Origin: Roseiflexus sp. RS-1
Lineage (GTDB): Bacteria > Chloroflexota > Chloroflexia > Chloroflexales > Roseiflexaceae
Length of the DNA: 64,000 nt
Direction: 5' to 3'
Assembly (NCBI RefSeq): GCF_000016665.1
Contig: NC_009523.1
Coordinates: 4,215,501 to 4,279,500, forward strand
Notes under the pieces: generated by a model
The model's database searches: none
Seen by the model: the letters and a program-made list of their open reading frames with translations, nothing else
Told to the model about the DNA's origin: nothing
Position numbers and translations under genes: made by a program
Shown here: piece by piece, positions 49,360 to 57,757 of the stretch
Layout of the letters: every line of letters begins with the position of its first letter
Numbering within the stretch: position 1 is the stretch's first letter

Positions 49360-50031
49360 CCCTGCGCTTCGTCGTTCTCACGGGCGGGCCGGGCGGCGGC
49401 AAGACCGCGCTGGTTGAAGAACTGCTTCACGAGCCTGTCTGGCGCCGTCGAGCCGCCGCTCTGCCAGAGGCTATCTCGCCCACGCGGGGGCTGGGCGTCT
49501 CGCCTGCTGAAGGGGCGTATTGGCGATGCGCCCTTACTCCAGCGCCTGATGGTTGCCCTGCAAATGGCTCTGGAGGACGCCCTGCGCCGCGCCCTGTGCG
49601 ATGGCCCGCCACGGCTGGCGCTGTGTCAGCGCGGCAGTCTGGATCCGCTGGCGTACTGGCTGGCGCGCGGCTGGGCAGAGGAGTTCTTTGCCTGCACCGC
49701 CACCACCCGCCAGGAATACTACGCCCGCTACGCTGTCGTTATCCATCTGGTCACCGCGGCGGAGGGCGCGTTGCGTGCTTATCGGCGCTACCCCGCAGCG
49801 CACCGCGGCGAAACGCCCGAGGAGGCAGTGCATCTGAATCATCTCCTGCGGCGCGTTTGGGGCGGGCATCCGCTGCACCCGTCAGCACAGCCCGAGCGTC
49901 AACATCATCCGCACCTTACCTGCCAGTCGATGAAGCAGTCATTGGAGTTTACCTTTTTCGTCGGTGTAGGAATTTTCTACAATACTATCGTCATTGTAGC
50001 GTATGGCTCATTTCCTGGGTGCGTAAGGTGA
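49356..50031 (+). pseudogene. P-loop NTPase, copy 2, frameshifted and truncated
   Basis: It begins [20 protein letters not shown] like copy 1. After VSPAE a 28-base stretch replaces nine bases of copy 1, shifting the frame by one. The protein resumes in the other frame with [11 protein letters not shown] and [15 protein letters not shown], up to RRVWGGHP. Homology stops at about 49873, before the DVLIDN part. The frame then runs through unrelated sequence to 50031. It is probably non-functional and marks the right end of the island. Confidence 0.85.
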
Positions 50032-50213
50032 GTTAAGAATTACAGCAGTTTCAGATACGTTGACCATGGTTCCTATCCGTCGTGTCGTGCGAGGTGCCCG
50101 CTTCCGGCGAAGTGTAGACCGAAATTCATTTCGGTCGCCGCGTGGGGCGCGCGACTCCGGGAATGTTCAACCCCGTCCATTGGGTTCAACCTTTGTGAGA
50201 ACTGCTATAAATT

Positions 50214-50261
50214 CTCAATCTTCATCAGCCCTCGCTGAGGTCGTGGAAGCCCCTGCGGGGC
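50214..50261 (+). repeat. 48-bp direct repeat, left copy
   Basis: Matches 52535-52582 with two mismatches; it ends in TCGTGGAAGCCCCTGCGGGG-C. The pair brackets about 2.3 kb holding the low-complexity gene. Confidence 0.85.
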
Positions 50262-50484
50262 GAAATAGTATGGCCCGCGGTCGAGCACCACGGGTTGTGA
50301 CGCGCCGAGTCGCCCCGGTCTTGCGCCGCGCAAGCAGGTCGGCCGTAGCACGATGTTGGGTCACCCCGTCTGGCACGGCTTTCCAGGTCTCAACAACGTG
50401 ACCCGCGTTTCGCGAGCGCAGGTGAAGGATGTCTAGATTGAGAACGGTAAGCGAGACCTGCCCGACAACTTGAACGGGTGTTCT

Positions 50485-50823
50485 TCATTGACGCGGGTTG
50501 CACACGAACTTCACGCAAGCACAATCGTAATAAACTCCGTTGTTATTGTTATTATGGTTACTATTATTGTTATACTGTTTGCTATCTATATAAGGAGCCT
50601 TGACATTACTAATGCTGGCGGATATAATTAGAGACTTCTTCTTCACCACAAATGAACACTTATCTGCCTTGAACAGGCAGGTAGGTTGCGTTTGTTGGTA
50701 GATTAGATTTCCTTTTGTTAAGTAATAGAATATTTGCATAGCCTCCGCAACAAGTTTCACGCTGTCTGCCGTGTTACAGACTTCGTGAAAGCTCTGGATT
50801 GAGGCTTTGACACCGGATATCAC
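50485..50823 (-). CDS. Doubtful low-GC orphan ORF
   Basis: A possible 112-residue protein with a GTG start, containing Asn-rich NNNSNHNNNNN and a C-terminal Cys-containing segment (DCACVKFVC). Its AT-rich composition contrasts with all neighbours. No ribosome site or family is recognised; it may not be a gene. Confidence 0.25.
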   Translation of the reverse strand: MISGVKASIQSFHEVCNTADSVKLVAEAMQIFYYLTKGNLIYQQTQPTCLFKADKCSFVVKKKSLIISASISNVKAPYIDSKQYNNNSNHNNNNNGVYYDCACVKFVCNPRQ

Positions 50824-50946
50824 TGCATCGCCAGGGTTATTCTGCCAGCCTTGCGTTTTGGTGTGTCAGCACGCGGGCGGAGGATGCCATGGCGTGCGTG
50901 GTAGCGTTTGGTCGTTTTAGTTATCGTTTTGAAAGGAGTGCAGGCT

Positions 50947-51813
50947 GTGAGCGAGGAGCAGCGGAACGAGGAAGTGGCGGAAGGCGCAGTCGAAGCGGCA
51001 GCCGAGGCGACGGGCGAGCCGGTGGCGGCAATGGCGACGGAGGGCGAAGTCGAGGCGGCGACTGAGCCAGCAGTGGGCGAAGCGGCAGCCGTGGCTGAGG
51101 CGGGCGAAGCGGCAGCCGAGGCGACGGGCGAGCCGATGGCGGCAATGGCGACGGAGGGCGAGGTCGAAGCGGCGACTGAGCCAGCGGCGGGCGAAGCGGC
51201 AGCCGAGGCGACGGGCGAGCCGATGGCGGCAATGGCGACGGAGGGCGAGGTCGAAGCGGCGACTGAGCCAGCGGCGGGCGAAGCGGCAGCCGAGGCGACG
51301 GGCGAGCCGGTGGCGGCAATGGCGACGGGCGAGCCGGTGGCGGCAATGGCGACGGAGGGCGAGGTCGAAGCGGCGACTGAGCCAGCGGCGGAAGAAGCAG
51401 TGGCCGTGGCTGAGGCGGGCGAAGCGGCAGCCGAGGCGACGGGCGAGCCGGTGGCGGCAATGGCGACGGAGGGCGAGGTCGAAGCGGCGACTGAGCCAGC
51501 GGCGGGCGAAGCGGCAGCCGAGGCGACGGGCGAGCCGGTGGCGGCAATGGCGACGGAAGGCGAGGTCGAGGCGGCGACCGAGCCAGCGGCGGGCGAAGCG
51601 GCAGCCGAGGCGACGGGCGAGCCGGTGGCGGCAATGGCGACGGAAGGCGAGGTCGAGGCGGCGACCGAGCCAGCGGCGGGCGAAGCGGCAGCCGAGGCGA
51701 CGGGCGAGCCGGTGGCGGCAATGGCGACGGAGGGCGAGGTCGAAGCGGCGACTGAGCCAGCGGCGGAGGAAGCGGCGGCCGTGGCTGAGGCGGGCGAAGC
51801 GGCAGCCGAGTAG
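50947..51813 (+). CDS. Ala/Glu-rich tandem-repeat protein
   Basis: A 288-residue protein with a GTG start preceded by AAAGGAG. After VSEEQRNEEVAEGAVEAAA it consists of eight copies of a 29-residue unit (EATGEPVAAMATEGEVEAAT, then EPAAGEAAA), some with an added VAEAG block. The DNA unit is 87 bases. The chain is very acidic, without Cys or aromatic residues and without a signal peptide, and should be disordered. The opposite strand is also open (50820-51863), but the ribosome site supports this direction. Function unknown. Confidence 0.6.
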   Translation: MSEEQRNEEVAEGAVEAAAEATGEPVAAMATEGEVEAATEPAVGEAAAVAEAGEAAAEATGEPMAAMATEGEVEAATEPAAGEAAAEATGEPMAAMATEGEVEAATEPAAGEAAAEATGEPVAAMATGEPVAAMATEGEVEAATEPAAEEAVAVAEAGEAAAEATGEPVAAMATEGEVEAATEPAAGEAAAEATGEPVAAMATEGEVEAATEPAAGEAAAEATGEPVAAMATEGEVEAATEPAAGEAAAEATGEPVAAMATEGEVEAATEPAAEEAAAVAEAGEAAAE

Positions 51814-52415
51814 CGGGGCGCTGGCGATATAACTGACCGGTTAGCTGAGTTGCAGCAAGGCATCTCCTTCTAGCATGCCTCGAGAACCACCTTGCTGCGA
51901 CTCAGCACGGAGTCACAACAGCATTCCAGGAAAATCTCTGCCAGGGTGAAACTGAGGATCAGGAGAGCAGTCCAACAGTTTGCACCTGCAGCGAGCCTGG
52001 CACAGCGCGGCAAAGCCGTCGGGTGCAGGCGTGTGTTGGACATACTGACAGAACAGCAGGCTTGCCAAACAGTAGTACAGCATACCGTCCTGCCTGGCAA
52101 CGAACATCGCGGCTCGTGGGCGGGAAGCCTGCCTGCGTGGGCTTTGCAGCAATGAAAGAATGGCAACACGTACCCAAAGCGTTGAAAGATGCGTGAAAAT
52201 CCCGATAATGTCTTTTTGGGGTAACAAGCATTAGCACCCTCAATATCTCACAGGAACCAAATCCGAATTCATTGTTCGGACAGGCTCTCAGCCCCCTGTC
52301 AGCAGTTTCGTTCGGGATAAATCCCTTATCATTCCGCATCGGGCTTATGGTTGTTGAGTAATTACTCCGCTCTCGCCCGCGCAGGCGGGCTTTGCCTTGC
52401 ATAGCCGAGGGCTTT

Positions 52416-52554
52416 AGCCCCACGGCTAGTTCGGTATAGCGGATTTAATTCTCAATCTTCATGAGCCCCACAGCCAGTTCGGCATACCGGATTTAATGAT
52501 CAATATGAGCCCCACGGTCAGTCCGGCATCAATGCTCAATCTTCATCAGCCCTT
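52416..52554. repeat. Three imperfect tandem repeats of 44-48 bp
   Basis: Units start at 52416, 52464 and 52508 (each AGCCCCACRG..AGTYCGG), ending in variants of CTCAATCTTCAT. The last overlaps the right copy of the 48-bp direct repeat. Confidence 0.75.
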
Positions 52555-52582
52555 GCCGAGGTCGTGGAAGCCCCTGCGGGGC
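52535..52582 (+). repeat. 48-bp direct repeat, right copy
   Basis: Partner of 50214-50261; only two mismatches. Confidence 0.85.
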
Positions 52583-52648
52583 TGGATAACGTGGCGCGAG
52601 CTTCCATGCCGCGCGGCAGAGCTTTTGCCCACCGTACCGACTCACGAG

Positions 52649-52657
52649 TGCTATAAT
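52649..52657 (+). promoter_or_regulatory. Extended -10 promoter for sucAB
   Basis: TGCTATAAT ends 32 bases before the sucA ATG. No good -35 box at 17 bases. Same extended -10 string as at 1512. Confidence 0.55.
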
Positions 52658-52689
52658 GGGTGCGAAAAAGAACAAAGAACAGGTGCTGC

Positions 52690-55545
52690 ATGCCTTCAGA
52701 TACACGTTTTCACGGCCCGAACGCCGGGTATGTGATCGAACTCTACGAACGGTATCGCACCGATCCCGCATCGGTCGATCCGGAAACGCGCGCCTTCTTT
52801 GCGCAGTGGTCGCCGGAAGAGGCGTTGCCGACAGCGACGCCTGCCCCCGCAATCCCTGTGACCATCGACCTTTCGACGACGCCGGACATTGACATGTCCA
52901 AAGCGCACATTGGACCAACATCGCCAATCGATGTCACCCATACCGTCGCTGCCGCCCGTCTCATTCGCTATATCCGCGAACTGGGGCATCTGGCGGCGCG
53001 GATCGATCCGCTTGGCCGCGATCCTCCCGGCGATCCAGGTCTCGATGCCGCGATCCACGATGTCAACGATGCTGACCTGGCGCTCCTGCCCGCCCATATT
53101 GTGCGTGGACCGCTGGCGGCAGAGTCGCGCAATGCGCTCGAAGGGGTTCAGAAACTGCGCTCCGTCTACTGCGGCACAATCGGCTACGAAACGGATCACG
53201 TGCAGGTTTTCGAGGAGCGCGCCTGGATTCGTGAAGCGGTCGAGAGTCGCCGGTTTTTCTACGGCTTCGATGCCGTGCGCAAACGTGAATTACTCGAGCG
53301 TCTGACCGAAGCCGAAACCTTCGAGCGGTATCTGCACCAGACCTTCGTCGGGCAGAAACGGTTTTCGATCGAAGGATGCGACATGCTGATCCCAATGCTC
53401 GACTCGATCATTCGCAATGCGGCGACCGGCGGGGTGCACGAGGTGGTGATCGGCATGGCGCACCGCGGGCGATTGAACGTCCTGGCGCACATTCTCGGCA
53501 AACCATACAGCGCCATTCTCAGCGAGTTTTTGCTGGCGGGGCGTGATGCAGCGCTTTCGCCGGAAGGACGCGGCGCGCCTGGCTGGGTTGGCGATGTGAA
53601 ATACCACCTCGGCGCCCGCCGTGCATTCCGCGAAGCAGGGATCGAGCAGATGCCGATCACTCTGGCGCCCAACCCCAGCCATCTGGAGTTCGTCAATCCG
53701 GTTGTCGCCGGGCGCGCGCGCGCCGCCCAGGAAACATGCGATCAGGCTGGCGCGCCGCTTCAGAACAGGCACGCCTCGCTTCCGATCCTCATCCACGGCG
53801 ATGCTGCGTTTCCGGGGCAGGGGATCGTCGCCGAGACGCTCAACCTCTCCAACCTCGCCGGATACAGCACCGGCGGAACCATTCACATTATCGTCAATAA
53901 TCAGATCGGGTTCACCACATCGCCGCACGAGGGACGCTCGACCCTGTACGCCAGCGACCTGGCGAAGGGGTTTGAAATCCCAATTGTGCACGTCAACGCC
54001 GATGATGTCGAAGGGTGTATTGCGGTTGCGCGCATGGCATACGCCTATCGCGAACGGTTCGGCAAAGACTTTCTGATCGACCTGGTCGGCTATCGCCGCT
54101 GGGGGCATAACGAGGGCGATGAACCGGCATTTACGCAACCACGCATGTATGCCATCATTGCCCGCCATCCGACCGTCCGCGAGCAATGGGCGTCGAAACT
54201 GATCGCCGAAGGAGTGGTGTCTGCTACCGAAGCGGAGGAGATGGTCAGGAAGGTGTGGGACAGGTTGCAACAGGCGCGCAGCGACGCCGAAGCCCACCCG
54301 CACTTTGAGGAGCCGCCGCCGTTGCCGCCGCCCGGTATTGCGCGTCGTACCCACACCGCCGTGTCAGCAGAACGGTTGACGGCGCTCAATGAGGCGTTGC
54401 TCCAGTGGCCCCCCGGCTTCCGTGTCCATCCGCGCCTGGAACGGATGCTGGAACGACGGCGCACTGCGCTCCATATGCCAGGCGCTATCGATTGGGCGCA
54501 CGCCGAGGCGCTGGCGTTTGCATCACTGCTGGAAGAGGGAATTCCGATCCGCCTGACCGGGCAGGATGTCGAGCGTGGCACGTTCAGCCAGCGCCACCTG
54601 GTGCTGCACGATGTGCAAACCGATGAACGCTGGTGTGCGCTTCAGGCGCTGCCACAGGCGCACGCCTCATTTGCAGTCTACAACAGTCCGCTCTCCGAGG
54701 CTGCCGCGCTGGGGTTCGAGTTTGGCTATTCGGCGCATAATCCGCGTGCGCTCGTCATCTGGGAGGCGCAGTTTGGCGACTTTGCCAATGGGGCGCAGGT
54801 TATTATCGACCAGTTTATCGTGTCGGCGCGCAAGAAGTGGGGACAAACGCCAGCGCTGGTTATGCTGTTGCCCCACGGCTACGAAGGGCAGGGCCCGGAA
54901 CATTCCAGCGCGCGTCTCGAACGCTTTTTGCAACTCGCTGCCGAAGACAACATTCGCGTGGCGAACTGTACGACGGCAGCGCAGTATTTCCACCTGCTGC
55001 GACGTCAGGCGCTGCTGCTGAATACTGACCCGCGCCCGCTGATCATCATGACGCCCAAGAGTCTGCTGCGCCACCCGCGTGCTGGCTCGTCGCTGCACGA
55101 CCTCAGTGAGGGGCGTTTCCAGCGTGTGATCGACGATCCGCAGGCGCGCGAACGTCCTGCCGATGTGGCGCGCCTGGTGCTCTGCTCCGGCAAAATCTAC
55201 GTCGATCTGCTCAGCGCCAACGATACGCCGCTGACAAACGGCGTCGCCGTGGTGCGTCTCGAAGAGTTGTACTCCTTCCCCGTGGACGAATTGCGTGCAG
55301 TGCTGCAAGGCTATCCTCACCTTCAGGAAGTCGTCTGGTTGCAGGAGGAACCGGAAAACATGGGAGCGTGGCGCTACGTCGCGCCACGCCTGCGCGAACT
55401 GATCGGTCCCGATATGACTCTCAGTTATGTCGGGCGTGCTGAGTCGGCGAGCCCATCGGAAGGGTCGCTGGCATTGCACCTGATCGAACAGCAACGGTTA
55501 ATCGCCGAAGCGCTGCGCGCGCCAGCTGTCGAAAAGTATCGATAA
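52690..55545 (+). CDS. sucA: 2-oxoglutarate dehydrogenase E1 component
   Basis: A 951-residue thiamine-diphosphate enzyme that decarboxylates 2-oxoglutarate in the TCA cycle and passes the succinyl group to the E2 lipoyl arm. The N-terminal region has GPNAGYVIELYERYRTDP, followed by the E1 core with GMAHRGRLNVLAHILGKPY, HGDAAFPGQG (ThDP/Mg binding) and GHNEGDEP, and the transketolase-like C-terminal half with EAQFGDFANGAQVIIDQF. Length is normal for the family. The ATG at 52690 is chosen over 52660 because the extension (MRKRTKNRCC) overlaps the promoter leader. sucB follows after 12 bases. Confidence 0.96.
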   Translation: MPSDTRFHGPNAGYVIELYERYRTDPASVDPETRAFFAQWSPEEALPTATPAPAIPVTIDLSTTPDIDMSKAHIGPTSPIDVTHTVAAARLIRYIRELGHLAARIDPLGRDPPGDPGLDAAIHDVNDADLALLPAHIVRGPLAAESRNALEGVQKLRSVYCGTIGYETDHVQVFEERAWIREAVESRRFFYGFDAVRKRELLERLTEAETFERYLHQTFVGQKRFSIEGCDMLIPMLDSIIRNAATGGVHEVVIGMAHRGRLNVLAHILGKPYSAILSEFLLAGRDAALSPEGRGAPGWVGDVKYHLGARRAFREAGIEQMPITLAPNPSHLEFVNPVVAGRARAAQETCDQAGAPLQNRHASLPILIHGDAAFPGQGIVAETLNLSNLAGYSTGGTIHIIVNNQIGFTTSPHEGRSTLYASDLAKGFEIPIVHVNADDVEGCIAVARMAYAYRERFGKDFLIDLVGYRRWGHNEGDEPAFTQPRMYAIIARHPTVREQWASKLIAEGVVSATEAEEMVRKVWDRLQQARSDAEAHPHFEEPPPLPPPGIARRTHTAVSAERLTALNEALLQWPPGFRVHPRLERMLERRRTALHMPGAIDWAHAEALAFASLLEEGIPIRLTGQDVERGTFSQRHLVLHDVQTDERWCALQALPQAHASFAVYNSPLSEAAALGFEFGYSAHNPRALVIWEAQFGDFANGAQVIIDQFIVSARKKWGQTPALVMLLPHGYEGQGPEHSSARLERFLQLAAEDNIRVANCTTAAQYFHLLRRQALLLNTDPRPLIIMTPKSLLRHPRAGSSLHDLSEGRFQRVIDDPQARERPADVARLVLCSGKIYVDLLSANDTPLTNGVAVVRLEELYSFPVDELRAVLQGYPHLQEVVWLQEEPENMGAWRYVAPRLRELIGPDMTLSYVGRAESASPSEGSLALHLIEQQRLIAEALRAPAVEKYR

Positions 55546-55557
55546 CACGAGGAGTCT

Positions 55558-56760
55558 ATGGCTGTCGAAATCAAGGTCCCGACCCTGGGCGAGTCGATTG
55601 TCGAGGCGACGGTCGGGGCATGGCACAAACACGAGGGCGATCCAGTTACTGCGGGTGAGGTGCTGGTCGAACTTGAAACCGACAAGGTGACGGTCGAAGT
55701 GACCGCATCCGGCTCTGGTATTCTGAGTCGTATCCTCAAGCCGGATGGCGCCACGGTGACCATCGGCGAACTGTTGGGGGTGATCGCGGAGAAGGTGGAA
55801 GAACCGGCTATGCCGCTCCACGACGGTGCTGGCGCCAGAGTGACGGCGACGCCGGTCGCCCGTCGCCTCGCCGAAACGCACGGCGTCGATATTGCCGCAA
55901 TTCCCGGCAGTGGTCCCGGCGGTCGGGTGACGAAAGATGATGTGATCCGCCACGGCGCTGGCTCGCCAGCGCCGCTTCCGACGGAGGCAGTTCCGGCGGT
56001 CACACCCCACACGCCCGCGCTCACGCCCGCTACGCAACCGGCGCCGGTTCCCGACGACGGACGACGCGAAGAGCGCATCCGCATGACCCGCCGCCGCCAG
56101 ACGATTGCCGCCCGACTCGTCGAGGCGCAGCGCACCGCGGCGATGCTCACAACGTTCAACGAGATCGATATGAGCGCCGTGATCGATCTGCGCAAACGGC
56201 ATCGCGAATCGTTCCGTGAGCGCCACGGCGTCGGTCTCGGTTTCATGTCGTTCTTCACGAAAGCGGTGATCGGCGCGTTGAAAGCCTTCCCGCTTCTCAA
56301 CGCCGAGATTCGCGGTGACGAGATTATCGTCAAGCATTACTACGACATCGGCATCGCCGTCAGCACCGACGAAGGGCTGGTTGTGCCGGTGCTGCGCAAC
56401 GCAGACCGCCTCAGTTTCGCAGAAATCGAGCGCAGCATCGAAGAACTGGCGCACCGCGCCCGCGAGTCGAAACTCACGATTGCCGACCTGCAAGGCGGCA
56501 CGTTCACCATCACCAATGGCGGCATCTTCGGCTCACTGATGTCCACACCGATTCTCAACGCGCCGCAGGTTGGCATTCTCGGCATGCACAAGATTCAGGA
56601 ACGTCCGGTGGCGCTCAACGGGCAGGTCGTCATCCGTCCAATGATGTATGTCGCCCTCTCCTACGATCATCGCATCATCGACGGACGTGAGGCGGTATCG
56701 TTCCTGGTGCGGGTCAAGGAACTGGTGGAAGACCCGGAGCGATTGTTGCTGGAGGGATGA
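55558..56760 (+). CDS. sucB: Dihydrolipoamide succinyltransferase (E2 of 2-oxoglutarate dehydrogenase)
   Basis: A 400-residue E2 protein. One lipoyl domain (1-80) carries the lipoylated Lys K43 in [10 protein letters not shown] peripheral subunit-binding domain lies at about 97-132 ([27 protein letters not shown]), then an Ala/Pro linker and the acyltransferase domain with [12 protein letters not shown] (H371, D375). An AGGAG site precedes the ATG. It works with the SucA product; the E3 (lpd) gene is not in the window. Confidence 0.96.
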   Translation: MAVEIKVPTLGESIVEATVGAWHKHEGDPVTAGEVLVELETDKVTVEVTASGSGILSRILKPDGATVTIGELLGVIAEKVEEPAMPLHDGAGARVTATPVARRLAETHGVDIAAIPGSGPGGRVTKDDVIRHGAGSPAPLPTEAVPAVTPHTPALTPATQPAPVPDDGRREERIRMTRRRQTIAARLVEAQRTAAMLTTFNEIDMSAVIDLRKRHRESFRERHGVGLGFMSFFTKAVIGALKAFPLLNAEIRGDEIIVKHYYDIGIAVSTDEGLVVPVLRNADRLSFAEIERSIEELAHRARESKLTIADLQGGTFTITNGGIFGSLMSTPILNAPQVGILGMHKIQERPVALNGQVVIRPMMYVALSYDHRIIDGREAVSFLVRVKELVEDPERLLLEG

Positions 56761-56776
56761 GGGGGCGCCGTCGCGC

Positions 56777-57688
56777 TCACCACAGGATCTGCGCGATTGC
56801 GACCAGGAACAGGAGTTGCACAATCACCGAGGCGCCCTGGAGCAGGCGGGCGCCCGGCGGCAGATTCCGATACAATCTCATCCCAACCGCAGTGTTGAAC
56901 AGGCTGAGACCGAGCGCCGCCAGCGGCAGAAACAGCACCTGATGACGCGGACGCAACTCAGCGACCTCGCCGGTTGCATCGAAGCGCATCTCGACGGCAG
57001 GAGCGAGTGATGGGTAGGCGGCAGCGATCATCGCCAGCGCCAGCAGGTTGATCACCAGCGCTGCCACAATCAGTCCCAACACTGTTCCGTCGCGCCAGAA
57101 TGCGTAGTGGAACACCCGACTGTACTCGATCGCCGGTTGGAGCGCTTTGGTTGCCCCCAGACTCCGGCGCTGCTCAAGGTCCTGGACAAACGCCTCTGGA
57201 TCTTCAGGCGACACGGCATAGGCGGCATCGGCGGTATAGATAATCAGGCATGCATCGGGCGGTTGTGTCGCATACAGATGCAGCGGCTTGTCACCCGCGA
57301 ATGCACTTCCCCAGTAAGTTCCAACCCGCTGGAAGATGCCAAACGGCAAAAAGACCGGACCGGCGCCCACATCGATCGTCACCACCTGATCGAGCGGAAC
57401 GATCGCCTGATTGCCCGCCCAGCGGATGTACAGCCCATTGCGGTCGATGGCGTAGGTCAGCGTCAGCGCGGCGATGAGGCGGTAGGCGAACCACGCTGCC
57501 GCCAACAGGCTGATGATCAGCAGCAGCAGCAAGCCAAAAGCGCCAATATCGATCTGCCACTGATCAGGAGCGCCGGAGAGACGACGAATCAGCCCGACAA
57601 CAGCCAGAGTGACGCCGCCAAGGGCGAGGATCAACAGACCGAGCGCAACCCATCGCCCCTGAGTGGACTGTGGTTTCCAACGTCTCAT
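56777..57688 (-). CDS. Conserved membrane protein with PH-like domain
   Basis: A 303-residue protein with two N-terminal hydrophobic helices (about 13-33, 48-72), a beta-rich middle (about 75-170: RNGLYIRWAGNQAIVPLDQV) resembling bacterial PH domains, and three C-terminal helices (about 203-225, 250-268, 283-302). The C-terminal FDATGEVAELRPRHQ motif resembles DUF1648-type proteins. Function unknown. It is convergent with sucB, 16 bases away. Confidence 0.75.
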   Translation of the reverse strand: MRRWKPQSTQGRWVALGLLILALGGVTLAVVGLIRRLSGAPDQWQIDIGAFGLLLLLIISLLAAAWFAYRLIAALTLTYAIDRNGLYIRWAGNQAIVPLDQVVTIDVGAGPVFLPFGIFQRVGTYWGSAFAGDKPLHLYATQPPDACLIIYTADAAYAVSPEDPEAFVQDLEQRRSLGATKALQPAIEYSRVFHYAFWRDGTVLGLIVAALVINLLALAMIAAAYPSLAPAVEMRFDATGEVAELRPRHQVLFLPLAALGLSLFNTAVGMRLYRNLPPGARLLQGASVIVQLLFLVAIAQILW

Positions 57689-57757
57689 GGTTGTCTATGC
57701 CACGCCTGCGGCACAGCGTCGGCGCCCTGCACACCGGCGCAGGACGCGACACACTCC

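Larger units (their letters stand above)
50032..50946. other. Non-coding or decayed stretch right of the island
   Basis: No convincing gene apart from a doubtful low-GC ORF. It contains a 48-bp direct-repeat copy (50214-50261) with the hairpin GCCCCTGCGGGGC, reminiscent of end structures of IS200/IS605-type elements. An Arg/Ser-rich ORF at 50060-50401 looks like translated non-coding DNA. GC drops strongly between 50510 and 50770. Confidence 0.45.
51814..52689. other. Intergenic region with palindromes and repeats
   Basis: I see no convincing gene in 876 bases. The minus-strand ORF containing NTRLHPTALPRCARL is a typical repeat-derived false ORF. GC-rich palindromes (GCCCGCGCAGGCGGGC near 52377 and GCCGAGGGCTTTAGCCCCACGGC near 52404) look REP-like. 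The sucA promoter lies at the right end. Confidence 0.55.

Noticed and set aside
50060-50401. Arg/Ser-rich ORF of 113 codons
   Set aside because: Runs through the direct repeat and hairpin, no family resemblance; looks like translated non-coding DNA.
50820-51863. Minus-strand ORF of 347 codons
   Set aside because: Open only because the 87-bp repeats have no stops in that frame; no ribosome site, whereas the plus strand has one.
51870-52169. Minus-strand ORF with NTRLHPTALPRC
   Set aside because: This wording is typical of false ORFs over dispersed repeats; no start signal.
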